NCBI RefSeq assembly: GCF_001439635.1
Contig: NZ_LMBZ01000007.1
Span: 123,158-156,943 of the forward strand
Length of the DNA stretch: 33,786 nucleotides
Reading direction: 5' to 3'
From: Solibacillus cecembensis
GTDB taxonomy: Bacteria; Bacillota; Bacilli; Bacillales_A; Planococcaceae
Every line of letters starts with the position of its first letter. Position 1 is the first letter of the stretch. This document shows, in pieces, positions 32,023-33,786 of the stretch. The position numbers and the translations under genes were made by a program. Under the pieces are notes generated by a model. The model was given only the letters and a program-made list of their open reading frames with translations. It was not told where the DNA came from and searched no databases.

Positions 32023-33786
32023 ATGAAGAAAAATAAATGGGCAGGATTAGTGGTAATAATTCTCTTGTTATCTGTAATCGTACCTGATTTTGCACCACAA
32101 GCTACAGGGGGTACAGTAACAAAAACCTATACAGCCACCGCAGATACGATGCAACTAAATGGCCAAGCGGAATATAACGGTATTTATGATAATGACGGTG
32201 ATGGTTATCTTTATGTCGGCATGAGCAATAATGACGGCTTCACCAATGTGCGGAATAGAATGGGCTTAACCTTCGATCTAGGGGCGCCAGAGGGGACTAT
32301 CGTGTCAGCAGAGCTGGTTTTGACGATTGCTAATGTTCTCAGAGCTCCTAATCATATTTTGTATATGGAAGTTAGGGGCTCTGCTGCGAATGCATTGGAC
32401 CATAATTTCAATGGTACTTTCCCCTCTGTAGATACGAAAAGCCCCTATGCAGATAAATTCATTGCGAAGAGCACTGCTGAGGTGCCGATGGGTACTTATC
32501 TTCAGAATCAGACAATTACGCTTAATGTAAAGAGTGCTGTCGATGACTTTACAGATGCTTCTGATCGCAAAATAACCTTTATACTTAACGGGAATGAAGC
32601 AGATGCGGATAGCGGGAAATTTTTATTTTATACCACGGAAAGCTCGAAAGCTGCATACCGCCCGAAACTGGTTGTTACTTATGAGACTGGACATGTCAAT
32701 ACTCCTCCTACAGGTTCTTTCACGATTACTGAAGGAGCAGCGACAAGAGCAAGTACAGTCAATCTATCCGTAACGGGATCAGATCCTGACGCTGGTGATA
32801 GTGTTACCCATATGAGATTTGCGGATAGCGGGGATAATTTATCCACAGCATCTTGGTTGCCTTTCAGCAATACAGCAACATACAGTCTAGGAGGAGGAGA
32901 TGGAGCGAAGACTATCTATATGCAGTTAAGGGATTCCAACAGTGGGTTCTCAGCAAATTCTTCTCAAACCATTCTATTGGATCAGACAGCCCCAACAGGT
33001 ACACTGATCATTAATGATGGTGCCACATGGACGAATTCGGCTACAGTAACTTTGAAAGGGATCTATACGGATGGAAGCGGCTCAGGAGTTGAGCAGGCGC
33101 GCCTTTCTAATATTAATGGTACTTGGCAGACCAGTTGGTTCAGTATCGCTGACCTGAACGGGAGGTCATGGGTCCTATCGGCTGGCGAGGGAGCTAAGAC
33201 CGTATATGTACAATATAAAGATAAAGTTGGTAATACGAGCAGTTCAACTATTAGCAGTACGATCACAGTAGATACAATAGCTCCTGTTATTACGAATGTA
33301 GTGAATAACAAAGCATATAACAGCAAAGTTAATCCTCTATTTAATGAAGGCAGCGGATTGCTTAATGGGAGTCCCTATACCAGTGGTACAGATATTACGC
33401 AGGATGGAACGTATACGTTGGTTGTCACCGATCCAGCAGGCAATAGTGCGACGGTGACCTTCAAGGTTGATGCGACATCACCTGTTGTGTCGGGATTAAC
33501 GAACGGTGGAATATACAATACGGTCAAAACGATTACCTTTAACGAAGGAACTGCAACCTTAAACGGATTAGCTTTTGTTAGTGGTTCACAGGTTGCTTTA
33601 GATGGTGTGTATACTCTGGTCGTAACGGATGAGGCTGGCAATGTAACGATGATAAACTTCACAATAGATACGACAGCTCCGATTGTAACCGGTGTGACAG
33701 ATGGAGGGGTATACAAAAGCAAGGTAACGCCTAGCTTTAATGAAGGAACAGCGACGTTGAATGGAGCAGTTTTTATTAGTGGTACA
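32023..33786 (+). CDS. Large secreted modular protein, CBM96-like head and Ig-like repeats (partial)
   Basis: Open from ATG at 32023 (after AAGGAGGGA) to the window edge, 588 codons with no stop. It has a signal peptide (MKKNKWAGLVVIILLLSVIV, cut near residue 28-30). Residues 35-225 resemble a DNRLRE/CBM96-type carbohydrate-binding module, starting TATADTMQLNG and with the fold-typical FLFYTTESSKAAYRPKLVV. Then come Ig-like modules from about residue 229, and from residue 417 copies of a 66-residue unit (VDTIAPVITNV, VDATSPVVSGL, IDTTAPIVTGV) that continue off the edge. Such proteins are common at the surface of Paenibacillus. The gene is richer in GC than the rest of the window. Its downstream end and any anchoring domain are not visible. 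Confidence 0.85.
   Translation, partial: MKKNKWAGLVVIILLLSVIVPDFAPQATGGTVTKTYTATADTMQLNGQAEYNGIYDNDGDGYLYVGMSNNDGFTNVRNRMGLTFDLGAPEGTIVSAELVLTIANVLRAPNHILYMEVRGSAANALDHNFNGTFPSVDTKSPYADKFIAKSTAEVPMGTYLQNQTITLNVKSAVDDFTDASDRKITFILNGNEADADSGKFLFYTTESSKAAYRPKLVVTYETGHVNTPPTGSFTITEGAATRASTVNLSVTGSDPDAGDSVTHMRFADSGDNLSTASWLPFSNTATYSLGGGDGAKTIYMQLRDSNSGFSANSSQTILLDQTAPTGTLIINDGATWTNSATVTLKGIYTDGSGSGVEQARLSNINGTWQTSWFSIADLNGRSWVLSAGEGAKTVYVQYKDKVGNTSSSTISSTITVDTIAPVITNVVNNKAYNSKVNPLFNEGSGLLNGSPYTSGTDITQDGTYTLVVTDPAGNSATVTFKVDATSPVVSGLTNGGIYNTVKTITFNEGTATLNGLAFVSGSQVALDGVYTLVVTDEAGNVTMINFTIDTTAPIVTGVTDGGVYKSKVTPSFNEGTATLNGAVFISGT
33271..33786 (+). repeat. 198-nt tandem repeat units inside the modular protein
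   Basis: Units begin at 33271, 33469 and 33667, spaced exactly 198 bases (66 residues), and the last is cut by the window edge. Each reads D-x-T/x-P-V-x-x-V, then a glycine/tyrosine stretch, FNEG, LNG, SGT/S, DGxYTLVVTD and AGN. The units differ in many bases, so they are old, protein-level repeats rather than fresh duplications. Confidence 0.85.

Noticed and set aside
32679..33722. Minus-strand frames within the modular surface-protein gene
   Set aside because: They are shadows of the repeat-containing plus-strand frame, which has a signal peptide and domain structure.

Overview
The window looks like chromosomal DNA of a low-GC, endospore-former-type Firmicute. AGGAGG-type ribosome binding sites, frequent TTG and GTG starts, CcpA-type cre sites, an ECF transporter, a YngK-type GHL10 glycosidase and S-layer homology (SLH) remnants all point to Bacillaceae or Planococcaceae (Lysinibacillus/Solibacillus-like). 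The genus is an inference. No rRNA, tRNA, CRISPR array or intact insertion sequence was found.

Region 1-4.4 kb is accessory-like. It holds a ZIP-type metal transporter, several small membrane or hypothetical proteins, a zinc metalloprotease with HELTH, and a decayed fragment. Region 4.4-7.6 kb is a hutG-gltS operon (formimidoylglutamase plus Na+/glutamate symporter), divergent from a LysR regulator.

Region 7.6-18.8 kb is a sialic-acid utilisation locus. It has an N-acetylneuraminate lyase, an SGNH esterase, a solute-binding lipoprotein with two ABC permeases, ManNAc-6-P epimerase, a ROK kinase, an RpiR regulator and a secreted kelch-type mutarotase. The transporter operon lacks its own ATPase. 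A lone MsmK/UgpC-type ATPase gene lies just upstream on the opposite strand, and both transcription units carry cre-like sites near their promoters. A PucR/CdaR-type regulator sits between them.

Region 18.8-20.6 kb has a small membrane-protein gene apparently split by a one-base frameshift and a GNAT acetyltransferase. Region 20.6-26.7 kb is a compact operon: LacI regulator, ECF S, T, A1 and A2 components, nucleoside hydrolase and ribokinase. It reads as an ECF-type nucleoside uptake and ribose-salvage system. TGAAACGTTTCA palindromes lie before the regulator and before the transporter genes. This is the most interesting coherent system in the window.

Region 26.8-29.3 kb carries a LysE-family exporter, an HpaB-type flavin monooxygenase without its reductase, and a 21-nt periodic repeat. 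Region 29.5-31.6 kb is a GHL10 glycosidase whose C-terminal SLH anchor has been destroyed by frameshifts and a nonsense codon. The last 1.76 kb is the start of a large secreted modular protein (CBM96/DNRLRE-like head, then 66-residue Ig-like repeats). Its base composition is visibly richer in GC than the rest and resembles Paenibacillus-type surface proteins; it runs off the end of the window.
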